Shown piece by piece: positions 24,823 to 33,132 of a stretch of 48,202 nt of DNA. The first letter of the stretch is position 1, and each line of letters opens with the position of its first letter. The position numbers and the translations under genes are program-made. Where the stretch lies: contig NZ_NZMB01000009.1 of the NCBI RefSeq assembly GCF_002694385.1, positions 136,429 to 184,630 on the forward strand, written 5' to 3'. The notes below the pieces were generated by a model that saw only the letters and a program-made list of their open reading frames with translations, did no database searches and was not told where the DNA came from. Source of the stretch: Sneathiella sp. GTDB taxonomy: Bacteria; Pseudomonadota; Alphaproteobacteria; Sneathiellales; Sneathiellaceae.

Positions 24823-25308
24823 ATGCTGACGATATATGACGTAAAGGGGATTGGTCCGACAACGGGCACAGGCCTCACCGATAAAGGCATCACCACTGCC
24901 GAGCAGCTTGCCAATTCCGACGTTGCCGACCTTCTCGCCGTTCCCGGCATTGGGGAGGCTCGCGCCGCTCTCCTGATCGCCGCGGCGAAGGACGCCCTTA
25001 CCCCCGCGCCGGCCTCTCCGGTTGCGGCCACATCGAAGGCGGTTCCCGCCGCGATCCCGGCTTCCGAGACAGACGCCGAAACGGCGACGGCAAAAATGCC
25101 GGAAAAAATGCCAAAGGCCAAAAGGGCTGACAAAGCCGGCAAGGTGAAAGCCACTAAAAAGACGAAGGAGGGCAAACCGTCCAAAAAGAAGGAAAAGGCG
25201 AAAACCGCGAAAAAAGCCGAGAAGAAAGCGGCCAAGAAGGACAGCAAGAAAACGGCCAAAAAAGACGCAAAATCAAAGAAAAAGAGCAAATCGGGCAAGA
25301 AGAAATAA
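24823..25308 (+). CDS. Helix-hairpin-helix protein with histone H1-like Lys/Ala tail
   Basis: A 161-residue protein in two parts. Residues 1-60 hold tandem helix-hairpin-helix units (YDVKGIGPTTGTGL and LLAVPGIGEARAALLI), which bind DNA non-specifically. An Ala/Pro linker follows, and from about 95 to the end the chain is dominated by Lys and Ala (KKAEKKAAKKD and similar), like histone H1 C-termini and bacterial H1-like nucleoid proteins. It probably binds or compacts DNA. AAGGA lies upstream of the ATG, rather far at 11 bases. It is the third of three consecutive basic genes, but separated from the second by a terminator. Confidence 0.75.
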   Translation: MLTIYDVKGIGPTTGTGLTDKGITTAEQLANSDVADLLAVPGIGEARAALLIAAAKDALTPAPASPVAATSKAVPAAIPASETDAETATAKMPEKMPKAKRADKAGKVKATKKTKEGKPSKKKEKAKTAKKAEKKAAKKDSKKTAKKDAKSKKKSKSGKKK

Positions 25309-25401
25309 ACGACTTGCCCTCGGATGCGCCTGCGGATGAGCAGTGTTTTCGCGGCTCACATGCGAATATGACGGCAGTGATAACCTCTGCTGGCCCGGTC
25401 C

Positions 25402-26031
25402 CTAACCGCCGAGACGGGTGGTCAGGATCTTGAACCCGGCGAAGGCAAACACGACGGCGAACACCCCTTCGAACCAGCGGCGCAGGCGGGTATAGCCTGC
25501 GATCATCGGCGCGCTGGAAAAAATCAGCGCATAGCCGTGAAAGACGAGGGCGCTTTGCAGGCCGACAGCAGCGATAATAATCACCATGGAGGAAGCCGCC
25601 GCATCCACCGGCACCCCGACCGAGAAGAGAGAACCGAAAAACAGGATCGCCTTCGGGTTGGTCAGATGCAGCGCGAGGCCACGCTGATAGGCGGCGCGAT
25701 AGCTGGTGACTGTCAGGCGGCTCTGCACCATCGGCGCTTTTGAGAGGGCTGTGCGTGCCGACTTGACAGCAAGATAGAGCAGATAGCCCGCGCCTGCATA
25801 CCGGATCACCTCAAACGCCCAAGCATTGGCCAGCATGATCGCGCCAAGGCCGAAGGCGGCCGCAGCGGACCAGAACAGCGATCCTGTCAGCACCCCCGCC
25901 GCCAGCGCAAGGCCGTGCCCCCGCCCGGCATTCATCGACGTGCCCGCAATGGCAAGAGTCGCCGGACCGGGACTTGCCGAGGCGACAAACGCCGCCAGCA
26001 GGATCAGGGGGAGATGCAATTCACTTATCAT
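25402..26031 (-). CDS. LysE/RhtB family amino-acid exporter
   Basis: A 209-residue, six-helix membrane protein. The N-terminal family motif ASPGPATLAIAGTSMNAGRGHGLALAAGVLTG is clear, and GYLLYLAVKSARTAL follows. Members export amino acids such as homoserine, threonine or lysine. A GTG at 26037 is in frame, but GGAAAG is correctly placed for the ATG at 26031. It is 34 bases downstream of nothing on its strand and is read towards the HhH gene. The substrate is unknown. Confidence 0.88.
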   Translation of the reverse strand: MISELHLPLILLAAFVASASPGPATLAIAGTSMNAGRGHGLALAAGVLTGSLFWSAAAAFGLGAIMLANAWAFEVIRYAGAGYLLYLAVKSARTALSKAPMVQSRLTVTSYRAAYQRGLALHLTNPKAILFFGSLFSVGVPVDAAASSMVIIIAAVGLQSALVFHGYALIFSSAPMIAGYTRLRRWFEGVFAVVFAFAGFKILTTRLGG

Positions 26032-26065
26032 GGTCACGCTTTCCGGATAACGGGCCCCGCCGGGC

Positions 26066-26848
26066 CTAGATTTTCGGCTTGGCCGCGCCTGACTTTTTGG
26101 CCAGATCTTCGCGCGCTTTGCGGGAGAGCTCTTCCATCCAGCTCATGACGTTGATTTCATTCTTGGCCGCTGCTGCCACGTCAAGAACGCCGCCCGAGGC
26201 CTTGACCACCGGATCCCCTTCCAGCCGGTATTCCAGGACAATGGCGCAATCTTCGATGCTTTCCGCCCCAGGCAGCTTCATACTGCCGTCGTCATTGCGA
26301 ATTTCCTTCACAATACTTCTCTGAAGGGTGACATCCACTTTAACTCGCGGACCGGGCTGGAGAGGGGCAGGCTTGCAATTGACCTTGTCCTCCCCGAGAT
26401 ACCATTGGACGAACATGAAATTCGACTTGGGGTCTGTCGCCATCAACGATGGATCGCCATATTTATCAGTCAGCGCTTCCAGATAAACCGCGCGGTCGAT
26501 CGGCGCATCCTTGATCCGCTGTATTCGCTCCGCGGCCAGCACCTTGGGTTCATCCGGCGGTGCCGCAAAGGTGACGATAAACTGGTCCACCCGATGCGGC
26601 GCAGTCGTGATCATACGGACATAATCCTCCGTACGCAGCTTCTTCACCCCGTCAGTATAATTCATGTAATACTGGGTGTAGTTGAGTTTCAGTTCGGAAT
26701 TATAGTCTGCAATAGCCTCTTCCGCCTCTTCGACCGACATGCCGAGAGCGACCCCGGCGACATCAATTTCATCGGCATGTGCGGCAAAAGACGGCATCAT
26801 GAACAGGGACGCCAGCAGGGCATTTCGAAAAAAAGAGTTCTTTTTCAC
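26066..26848 (-). CDS. Secreted protein of unknown function, paralogue of 27030-27773
   Basis: A 260-residue protein beginning with GTG (26848), with AGAGG five bases upstream. The signal peptide runs to about AAHA before DEIDVAG. The mature start VAGVALGMSVEEAEEAI resembles the first strand and helix of SmpA/OmlA-type small periplasmic folds. Two cysteines, in DKVNC and EDCAIVLEYRL, are shared in context with the next gene and could form a disulfide. The C-terminus is charged. The family is not recognised. It lies on the same strand as its paralogue, with a 181-base gap. Confidence 0.7.
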   Translation of the reverse strand: MKKNSFFRNALLASLFMMPSFAAHADEIDVAGVALGMSVEEAEEAIADYNSELKLNYTQYYMNYTDGVKKLRTEDYVRMITTAPHRVDQFIVTFAAPPDEPKVLAAERIQRIKDAPIDRAVYLEALTDKYGDPSLMATDPKSNFMFVQWYLGEDKVNCKPAPLQPGPRVKVDVTLQRSIVKEIRNDDGSMKLPGAESIEDCAIVLEYRLEGDPVVKASGGVLDVAAAAKNEINVMSWMEELSRKAREDLAKKSGAAKPKI

Positions 26849-27029
26849 GGGAACCTCTTCGGTTTTCTAATGATTATTATAACCTAGGCAATTGAATTCT
26901 TTCATTATCCTGTACAGAATTTGAACGATAGGCAATAAAAAAAACCTGCGCTTCACAACAGTTTAATCTTAAAAACCATGCCGCCGCACCGCCCCGGCGC
27001 CTGTTCCGGATCTCCATGAGATCGGCAGA

Positions 27030-27773
27030 CTATTGTTGCCCCCCTTCTCTCAACGCCAGTTCATCCCGCGCCACGGCGGCCGCATCGGCAAGCCGGACCT
27101 CGACCTTGTTAAGCGGATCCTGAAACAGCCGGTATTCAAGCACGATACCGCAATCATCCAGAGAGGCCGCCGCGTTATTGATCATTTTCCCTTCCGGCGT
27201 CCGGATCGTCCCGAGGAAAGGCTGCATGACAATGCCGCTGATATGATAGGGAACGGTATTCTTGTTCTCGCTGTATTTGAGGCAGTTCACCTTGCCTTCC
27301 TCCAGCACCCAGTAGAGGTAAAGAATGTGATTTTTCATCCCCATTCTTTCATAATCCGGCTTTCCATGCCGGGCGACCAGCGTTTCAAAATACTGGCCGC
27401 GCGGGGGCCGGTTCGTGCCGATATTCTCCACCCGCTGGATATAAGTCGCCTGTTCGCCGGTGGCCGAAAAATTGACGGTCACCACGCCCTTTTGCGATCG
27501 GCCGATCAACGTGCTGACCCTGTTTCCATCAATTTGCCCCTTGCTGTTCCAATGACGGAACATCTGGCCATAGAGGATCGATTGACTGAGCGGCGTTTTC
27601 TGAATGGCGACTTTATGGTCAGCCGATGCAAAGGTCGCCTCCACCTCCGCAACCGCCATGCCAAGCTTGACCCCGTCAATTGATGGAGCATCGGCACGCG
27701 CCTTCGGGGTGATTACCGGCAGGAAAGACACTGCGATCAGCAGCAGAAACATCAGGCTCCGACGAAATGTCAT
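27030..27773 (-). CDS. Secreted protein of unknown function, paralogue of 26066-26848
   Basis: A 247-residue protein with signal peptide MTFRRSLMFLLLIAVSFLPV, cleaved before about ADAPS. The mature start IDGVKLGMAVAEVEATF and the pair GKVNC and DDCGIVLEYRLFQDP line up with the neighbouring gene, so the two are diverged duplicates. Overall similarity is low outside these blocks. An in-frame TTG at 27785 lies too near GGAGG; the ATG at 27773 is chosen although its spacing from that site is long (13 bases). Function unknown; periplasmic location inferred. Confidence 0.68.
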   Translation of the reverse strand: MTFRRSLMFLLLIAVSFLPVITPKARADAPSIDGVKLGMAVAEVEATFASADHKVAIQKTPLSQSILYGQMFRHWNSKGQIDGNRVSTLIGRSQKGVVTVNFSATGEQATYIQRVENIGTNRPPRGQYFETLVARHGKPDYERMGMKNHILYLYWVLEEGKVNCLKYSENKNTVPYHISGIVMQPFLGTIRTPEGKMINNAAASLDDCGIVLEYRLFQDPLNKVEVRLADAAAVARDELALREGGQQ

Positions 27774-27874
27774 GACGGGCTTCAAACCTCCATTTTATTT
27801 TTCACAGTTTTTTCAATAGACTGCTATCCTAACGGCAATGGATGACGGCATCAATTACAGACGGAATAAATGAC

Positions 27875-28462
27875 ATGGCATTGATGAATTCATTTCCCGC
27901 GCCCCCTCCATCCTGCCGTTTTACCGATATATTCCGGAAAAGGCGTGCAGCCATCGCCCAGGGCAGACACCGACTGCATCGATTGGTAAGGATGGTCCCG
28001 GCTTTACTGCTGATGTTGCCATTCCTCATCCCCCGCGTTCAGGCAGCGGATGGCATTGACTGGAAAGAGGGCGCGCTTGCCCATCTTGCCCCCTACATCG
28101 GCACCTATGAATATGACACCGTGCTGGATGATGCGACGGTGCAAACCGCCCTTCGTGATCTGCTTGGCGAAAAACTGCCCGTCTTCCGGCGTAATCTTTC
28201 TGTCTCCGGCCCCATCGATTTTTCCAGCGGCAACCTTGTTCTTTCCGGCCTTGCGCCGCATCAGGGCGGCGCGGAGGAAGCCATGATCCTGATCAAGATT
28301 TATGACGGCACGGTGCGCGCAGGCCTGCTGCATCAATCGAAGATGACGCTATATGCCCGCGATCCGCAATATGCCTATATCCCAAAAATTCTGCGGGACT
28401 TTCTTGCGCCCCGGATCCCTCGCGCTTCCCTGCCGCCGCAGGTGGAATGGATCCGCGAGTGA
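27875..28462 (+). CDS. Secreted or membrane-anchored protein of unknown function
   Basis: About 195 residues. An arginine-rich N-terminus is followed by the hydrophobic stretch MVPALLLMLPFLIP and a possible cleavage site VQA-ADG. The mature part (GALAHLAPYIGTYEYDTVLDD...) is about 140 residues with a compact alpha/beta look. Starts at 27842, 27875 and 27992 are all in frame; the first gives an unusually long tail before the signal, and the last gives a clean short signal peptide but has no spaced ribosome site. It is divergent from the two paralogous secreted genes. No family recognised. Confidence 0.6.
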   Translation: MALMNSFPAPPPSCRFTDIFRKRRAAIAQGRHRLHRLVRMVPALLLMLPFLIPRVQAADGIDWKEGALAHLAPYIGTYEYDTVLDDATVQTALRDLLGEKLPVFRRNLSVSGPIDFSSGNLVLSGLAPHQGGAEEAMILIKIYDGTVRAGLLHQSKMTLYARDPQYAYIPKILRDFLAPRIPRASLPPQVEWIRE

Positions 28463-28563
28463 CGCAGCATGCAATCGCGGCATGCGGGGGCGGCGCATCA
28501 TGTCGCTTGCCTCGACCCCTGCTTTTTCTGCACGGCATACCCGTTGTTTTTGCACGATAATTT

Positions 28564-28595
28564 GAGTTGACCACAACTCGCGCCCGGCCTAGCCT
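28564..28595 (+). promoter_or_regulatory. Promoter with overlapping inverted repeat before the MFS pump
   Basis: GAGTTG-ACCA-CAACTC (28564-28579) is a perfect six-base inverted repeat. It overlaps TTGACC (28567-28572), which is 17 bases from TAGCCT (28590-28595). The arrangement suits repression of the drug pump gene, which starts 120 bases downstream. No regulator gene is adjacent. Confidence 0.4.
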
Positions 28596-28714
28596 GTCCG
28601 TCAACGAACAATCATAATCCGCTTGAGGGGAGGTCAGCCGATCCGGAGTCAGAGCGGGCGGGTTTTCTCGTCGTCTCATGGCCGCCCCCTCTTCAGTCGA
28701 CAGGGAATTGCCTC

Positions 28715-29902
28715 ATGCCCTTTGCCGCAACCACTCCGCCGCGCCTCTCGACCCTTGTCCTGCTGACGGCGCTGTCCGTCCTGTCGCTGAATATGTTCCT
28801 GCCCTCCCTCGCCAATATGGCGGTGGATTTCGAGGCCGACTATGCCCTGCTGACCTTCGCCATCGCCGGTTATCTCGGCGTGACGGCCGTGCTGATGCTC
28901 ATCCTCGGGCCACTTTCGGACCGCTACGGACGGCGGCCGGTCATGCTGGTCAGCCTCGCCCTTTTCACCGTCGCCTCCCTTGTCTGTACATTGACGGGCA
29001 ATATCTGGGTATTCCTCGCCTTTCGCGTTCTGCAAGGGGCGGTCATTGCAGGCTGGGGGCTGTCTCTCACGATCACGCGCGACATTTCGGGGCCGGAAGA
29101 GGCGGCAAAACGTATCAGCTTCATCACCATGGCCATGTCGGTTGCGCCAATGCTGGGGCCTGTTCTGGGCGGCGGACTGGACGAGATGTTCGGCTGGCGG
29201 TCAAGCTTTCTGACTTTCACGATCCTCGGACTGCTGGCCTTCCTGCTCTGCTGGGTCGATATGGGAGAAACGAACCGCCAGAAAAGCACGAGCTTCGCCA
29301 GCCAGTTCCGGAATTATCCCGACCTTCTCAAAAACGGCCGTTACTGGGATTACGCCATCAGCATCGCCTTTGCGGCGGGCTGCTTCTATATCTTTCTTGC
29401 TGGCGTGCCGCTCGTCGCCGTTTCGATGCTCGGCCTGTCGCCCGCAACCCTCGGTTTCTATATGGGGCTGATCACCCTCGGCTTTACGGTTGGCACATTC
29501 TTCTCCGGGCGATTCAGCCAGCGGATTTCCCTCAATAACCTGATCCTGATCGGCCGGGTTACCGCCATGGCGGGGCTGCTGATCGGGCTACTTTTCATGC
29601 TCTCGGGCGTGGTCAATGTCTACACATTGTTTGCGCCGGTGATGATTGTCGGGCTCGGCAATGGCCTGTCGATCCCGAGCTGTAACGCCGGGGCGCTCTC
29701 CGTCCGGCCGGATCTGGCGGGCTCGGCGCTCGGCCTTGTCGGCGCAATGAATGTCGGCTTCGGCGCGTTCATGACCTCCTTCACAGGAACGATACTGGAC
29801 AACGATCATGGCGCCCTCACCCTGATCCTGCTGATGAGCGCGGCAACCTTCATTTCCCTCCTCGCCGCGCTGCATCTCAAATGGCTCGACCGGCGAAAGT
29901 AA
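28715..29902 (+). CDS. MFS transporter, Bcr/CflA drug-resistance type
   Basis: A 395-residue, 12-helix major facilitator of the Bcr/CflA (DHA1) subfamily. The loop 2-3 signature GPLSDRYGRRPVML is complete, and the motif-C-like stretch SVAPMLGPVLGG in helix five marks proton-coupled exporters. The opening LLTALSVLSLNMFLPSLANMAVDF is typical of the family. It probably exports a drug or metabolite. AGGGAA lies upstream of the ATG. It stands alone before the cyclase-hydrolase gene. Confidence 0.92.
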   Translation: MPFAATTPPRLSTLVLLTALSVLSLNMFLPSLANMAVDFEADYALLTFAIAGYLGVTAVLMLILGPLSDRYGRRPVMLVSLALFTVASLVCTLTGNIWVFLAFRVLQGAVIAGWGLSLTITRDISGPEEAAKRISFITMAMSVAPMLGPVLGGGLDEMFGWRSSFLTFTILGLLAFLLCWVDMGETNRQKSTSFASQFRNYPDLLKNGRYWDYAISIAFAAGCFYIFLAGVPLVAVSMLGLSPATLGFYMGLITLGFTVGTFFSGRFSQRISLNNLILIGRVTAMAGLLIGLLFMLSGVVNVYTLFAPVMIVGLGNGLSIPSCNAGALSVRPDLAGSALGLVGAMNVGFGAFMTSFTGTILDNDHGALTLILLMSAATFISLLAALHLKWLDRRK

Positions 29903-29996
29903 GCAGAATGATCGGGACGGCTCTATGCAGGCGCGCATGAACATGATATTTTCATGATATTATGCTTGAACTGGCCATATAAAATAGATTGAACCA

Positions 29997-31391
29997 ATGT
30001 CCAAGCAAAGGCTTGCCACCATTCTTTCACTGGATGTTGTAGGGTTCAGCCGCATGATGCAGACTGGTTCTTCCCGTCTGCTGACGGCCTTGAATATACT
30101 TTATCGCAAAATTATCTCCCCTGCGGTTGCCGCTCATAATGGGCGCGTTGTCAAACTTCTGGGCGATGGCGCGCTGATCGAATTTGCTTCGGCGTCCAAA
30201 GCCCTCGATTGCGCCGTCACCATCCAGAAAATGATGCGCGCGGCCGACCTTCCCTACATCTATCCTGAGACAATCCGGTTGCGTGCCGGTATTCATGCGG
30301 GCGATGTCCTTGTCGAGGGAGAGGACCTCTTTGGCGATGCCGTCAATATCGCCGCGCGGATACAGAGTGCGGCGCCGCCAGGCGGCATCCTGATCTCGCA
30401 ACTCGTCCGGGATCTTATCGGCAACCAGACAGACATCCGCCTGCGTCGCGAAGGCAGCCACAGCTTCAAGGGCATTGATCAACCGATTGAGGTGCTGTCA
30501 GTCGATTTTACTGACCCTGGCACGGTCGCACAGCGCCGCCACCTTTCAGAGACTCAGGAAATCAAGTTCTGCACCACCAAAGACAAGGTCCGTCTCGCCT
30601 GGACAACAAATGGTGCTGGCCCGCCCATCGTAAAGGCGCCTAACTGGATCAGCCATCTGCATCTCGACTGGCGCAGCCCCGGTTTTGCGCCGATGACCAC
30701 ATCGATTGCGGATAAATACAGCCTCGTCCGCTTCGATTCACGCGGCAACGGCCTCTCGGACTGGGACGTGGCGGAAATCTCCATTGACCGCTTCGTCGAT
30801 GATCTGGAAGCCGTTTTTGATGCCGCCGGGATAACCCGCGCGCCCATCCTCTCCTTCTCGCAAGGGGCCGCCATCGCCGCCGCCTTCGCCGCCCGCCAGC
30901 CGGAACGGGTCTCCGCCATCGTGATGATCGGCAGTTACGCCAAGGGCCGGGCGAAACGCGGCAATGCGCATGACACCAAGCTCGCTGAAGCCTTTCGCGC
31001 GATGATGCGGGCGGGCTGGGACGATGACTATCCCTCGCTTCGCGATCTGATTGCGCAGACCATCGTTCCCGGCGCGAGTGAGGAAGACCGCCGCCGCTTT
31101 GCCGAGGATATGCACGAGATGATCTCGCCGGAAAATCTCGGGCGCTACCGCGAAGTCCTTGATAACATGGATGTTATGGAGCTGCTCGGCGAGGTGCGTG
31201 CGCCCTGTCTTGTTGCCCACTGTCGCAATGACAGGATGCAGCCGCTAAAGGAGGGCCAACGCCTCGCCGCCGCCCTGCCCAACGCGCGCTTTATCGCCTA
31301 TGACAGCTCGAACCACCTGGTTCCCGAAAACGACCCCGTCTGGCCCCTCTTGGAGCGCGATGTGCATCATTTCCTCAAGGAATTCACCTGA
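29997..31391 (+). CDS. Class III adenylate/guanylate cyclase domain fused to alpha/beta hydrolase
   Basis: A 464-residue two-domain protein. Residues 1-170 form a class III cyclase: metal-binding Asp13 (LDVVGFS) and Asp57 (LLGDG), Lys53 and Asp114 at the places that set base choice, and N117 and R121 (NIAARI) for the transition state, so activity is likely. Residues 185-464 form an alpha/beta hydrolase: nucleophile Ser288 in SFSQG (the usual first Gly is Ser), RGNGLSDW, Asp in CRNDRMQP and His in SSNHLVPE. There is no signal peptide. No ribosome site precedes the ATG, and a TATAAA at 29978 suggests a very short leader. Fused cyclase-hydrolases are known but their function is not settled. Confidence 0.85.
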   Translation: MSKQRLATILSLDVVGFSRMMQTGSSRLLTALNILYRKIISPAVAAHNGRVVKLLGDGALIEFASASKALDCAVTIQKMMRAADLPYIYPETIRLRAGIHAGDVLVEGEDLFGDAVNIAARIQSAAPPGGILISQLVRDLIGNQTDIRLRREGSHSFKGIDQPIEVLSVDFTDPGTVAQRRHLSETQEIKFCTTKDKVRLAWTTNGAGPPIVKAPNWISHLHLDWRSPGFAPMTTSIADKYSLVRFDSRGNGLSDWDVAEISIDRFVDDLEAVFDAAGITRAPILSFSQGAAIAAAFAARQPERVSAIVMIGSYAKGRAKRGNAHDTKLAEAFRAMMRAGWDDDYPSLRDLIAQTIVPGASEEDRRRFAEDMHEMISPENLGRYREVLDNMDVMELLGEVRAPCLVAHCRNDRMQPLKEGQRLAAALPNARFIAYDSSNHLVPENDPVWPLLERDVHHFLKEFT

Positions 31392-31439
31392 GCAGAACTT
31401 CGCGCCTACAGAACATCCTCTGACGGACCGGCACACGGG

Positions 31440-32219
31440 CTATTCATCTGAAAGCATACGATCATTCTGCATTTCACGAGAATTTATTTCACGTCGAATA
31501 TCCGTTAAATCCGCTTCCAATTTATACATCATCCGCAGAATTTGTTCCTGCTGTCTCTCCGTTTTATTTTCCCGGATGAATTTTGACGCGATCATCGCGC
31601 TGAGCGTCGCAAAAAAGCCAATCCCGTTTGTCATGAGTAAAATCGCAATGAAACGGCCTTCGGCCGTGACCGGATAGTAATCCCCATAGCCCACCGTCGT
31701 TATGGTGACAAAGGCCCACCAGAGAGCGTCCATCGGTTCCTTTATATTGGAGTCGGCAACCCCGCGCTCAAGATGCAATACACTGATGGCCCCAAATATC
31801 AATACCATCATTGAAACCAGCACAACGGAATTGAAAGTAGTTTCGACCTTGTTTTCCTTGAGCGTTGAATAGAGGATTCTCCCGGAGGTAAAAACACGCA
31901 ATACCCTGAGAACCCTGACCACCCGGACTAGTCGGCCGTATCTCAACACATCAAATACGGGTATGCTGCTGATCAGGTCGATCCAGCCCCATTTCATGAA
32001 AGCAAGCTTATTCTCCGCATCAAACAGTCTTTTGAAAAAGTCGTAAAGAAAAACAAAGCAGATGATAAAATCTGCGGTCATCAATATCTCCACTGTGCCT
32101 GCATCCAGCGATAAAAAACTTTCCGCCAGCAATGACCCCACTGAAAAGAGAGACAGAACCAAAATCAGAAGTTGAAAGACATTAATCTTTTCGGCTGAAA
32201 AATGCGCATTTCCCGGCAT
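31440..32219 (-). CDS. Voltage-gated-type potassium channel
   Basis: A 259-residue six-helix channel subunit. Helix S4 is recognisable from evenly spaced arginines (RYGRLVRVVRVLRVLRVF), and the pore loop has the K+ filter TTVGYGD followed by a pore helix S6. The C-terminal 40 residues look like a coiled coil (ERQQEQILRMMYKLEADLTDIRREI), probably for tetramer assembly. A GTG at 32231 is in frame, but GGAGAGG fits the ATG at 32219. It converges with the cyclase gene 48 bases away. Confidence 0.92.
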   Translation of the reverse strand: MPGNAHFSAEKINVFQLLILVLSLFSVGSLLAESFLSLDAGTVEILMTADFIICFVFLYDFFKRLFDAENKLAFMKWGWIDLISSIPVFDVLRYGRLVRVVRVLRVLRVFTSGRILYSTLKENKVETTFNSVVLVSMMVLIFGAISVLHLERGVADSNIKEPMDALWWAFVTITTVGYGDYYPVTAEGRFIAILLMTNGIGFFATLSAMIASKFIRENKTERQQEQILRMMYKLEADLTDIRREINSREMQNDRMLSDE

Positions 32220-32306
32220 GGCCCTCTCCACATTTTCACGTATTGCGTGAAGTGGATTTTAAGAGCGCCGGTTAATTTCGCAAGATATTAGCGCGATCTT
32301 TCTTTA

Positions 32307-32397
32307 TCGAGCCAGGGAAGCGGGTTTTTCTCGATATGGTGGATTTCGTCGAGGCCGAGCTGCACCAGGCGGCGGTCGGCGATATAGCGCATATAGG
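32307..32397 (-). pseudogene. Fragment of nrdB (internal C-terminal part)
   Basis: A 91-bp stretch identical to 33236-33326 inside nrdB except at four positions (two silent, two giving Ile to Met and Tyr to His). It encodes YMRYIADRRLVQLGLDEI and HIEKNPLPWLD in the same frame, then runs into KERSR and a stop. It is in the same orientation as nrdB and lies just downstream of the comB-like gene, 929 bases from the matching segment. The rest of nrdB is missing on both sides, so it is a remnant, not a gene. Confidence 0.85.
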
Positions 32398-32426
32398 TCT
32401 GGCGTTCTTTGCTGACGGATGGTCTT

Positions 32427-33122
32427 TTACGACATCGGTTCGGCGACGGCCACCCAGGCCCCTTCCTGTTCATTGACACGGACGGCAAAGGGAATGCGGT
32501 TGATATCCAGGCAGCAATCAACATCGGCCGCACTCATCCGGCGGCCATCGGTGTGCCGGCTCATTGTTCTGATGGCATGGGCGACCGCCGCCGCATCGGG
32601 CGTCAGGCCGAACAGCAGGCTGCGAAGATATAGGGCACAAATTTCATCTTCATCCGTCCGGAATCTGTCCAAATCGCCCATGGCAACCAGCGTGACGGGA
32701 CGATCCGCTGCGCGCCTCACGGCCTCCGCCGTCGCCGCTGCGGTCACAAGGGATGCGGCATAAATTCTTTTTGCCGATTTTGCAGCGAGTATGCCGCGGG
32801 TGCCGTTGGAGGTGGTCTGGATCAGGGTGTCGCCATCAAACCGCCGGTTCAGGATATCAACGGGAGAGTTGCCAAAATCAAACCCTTCGGGGCGTACACC
32901 TCCCCTCTCGCCAAGGCAATAGCGTCCGACATTTTGCCGCCGCAGATCCATGGCCATTTCCAGACTATCCGCCATGATGATCCGGCTTGCGCCGTTGGCG
33001 AGCGCAATGGCTGCCGTCGTAAAGGCGCGAAAGACATCAATGATGACAACAGTCCCTGTCGCCTCACAGGCGGCGGTGGAAAAAGAGCCGAGCGAGACCT
33101 CCTTCGGGGTCAAAGGCAACAT
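32427..33122 (-). CDS. ComB-like 2-phosphosulfolactate phosphatase family protein
   Basis: A 231-residue protein of the ComB family. The opening block TVVIIDVFRAFTTAAIALANGASRI, then LGERGGVRPEGFDFGNSPVDIL and QTTSNGTRGILAAKSA, are the family signatures. ComB in methanogens dephosphorylates 2-phosphosulfolactate for coenzyme M; bacterial homologues lack that pathway and their substrate is unknown. An upstream frame begins at 33200, but homology and AAAGG point to the ATG at 33122, ten bases after the nrdB stop. It is therefore the third gene of nrdA-nrdB-comB. Confidence 0.85.
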   Translation of the reverse strand: MLPLTPKEVSLGSFSTAACEATGTVVIIDVFRAFTTAAIALANGASRIIMADSLEMAMDLRRQNVGRYCLGERGGVRPEGFDFGNSPVDILNRRFDGDTLIQTTSNGTRGILAAKSAKRIYAASLVTAAATAEAVRRAADRPVTLVAMGDLDRFRTDEDEICALYLRSLLFGLTPDAAAVAHAIRTMSRHTDGRRMSAADVDCCLDINRIPFAVRVNEQEGAWVAVAEPMS

Positions 33123-33132
33123 ACGCGCCTTT

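Noticed and set aside
28678-29538. 286-codon plus-strand open frame overlapping the MFS gene
   Set aside because: Another frame of the same strand; the MFS protein has full family motifs and this one has none.
32288-32533. 81-codon minus-strand frame as an independent small gene
   Set aside because: Its conserved part is only the 91-bp nrdB fragment; the N-terminal part is antisense-frame sequence of the comB-like gene end.
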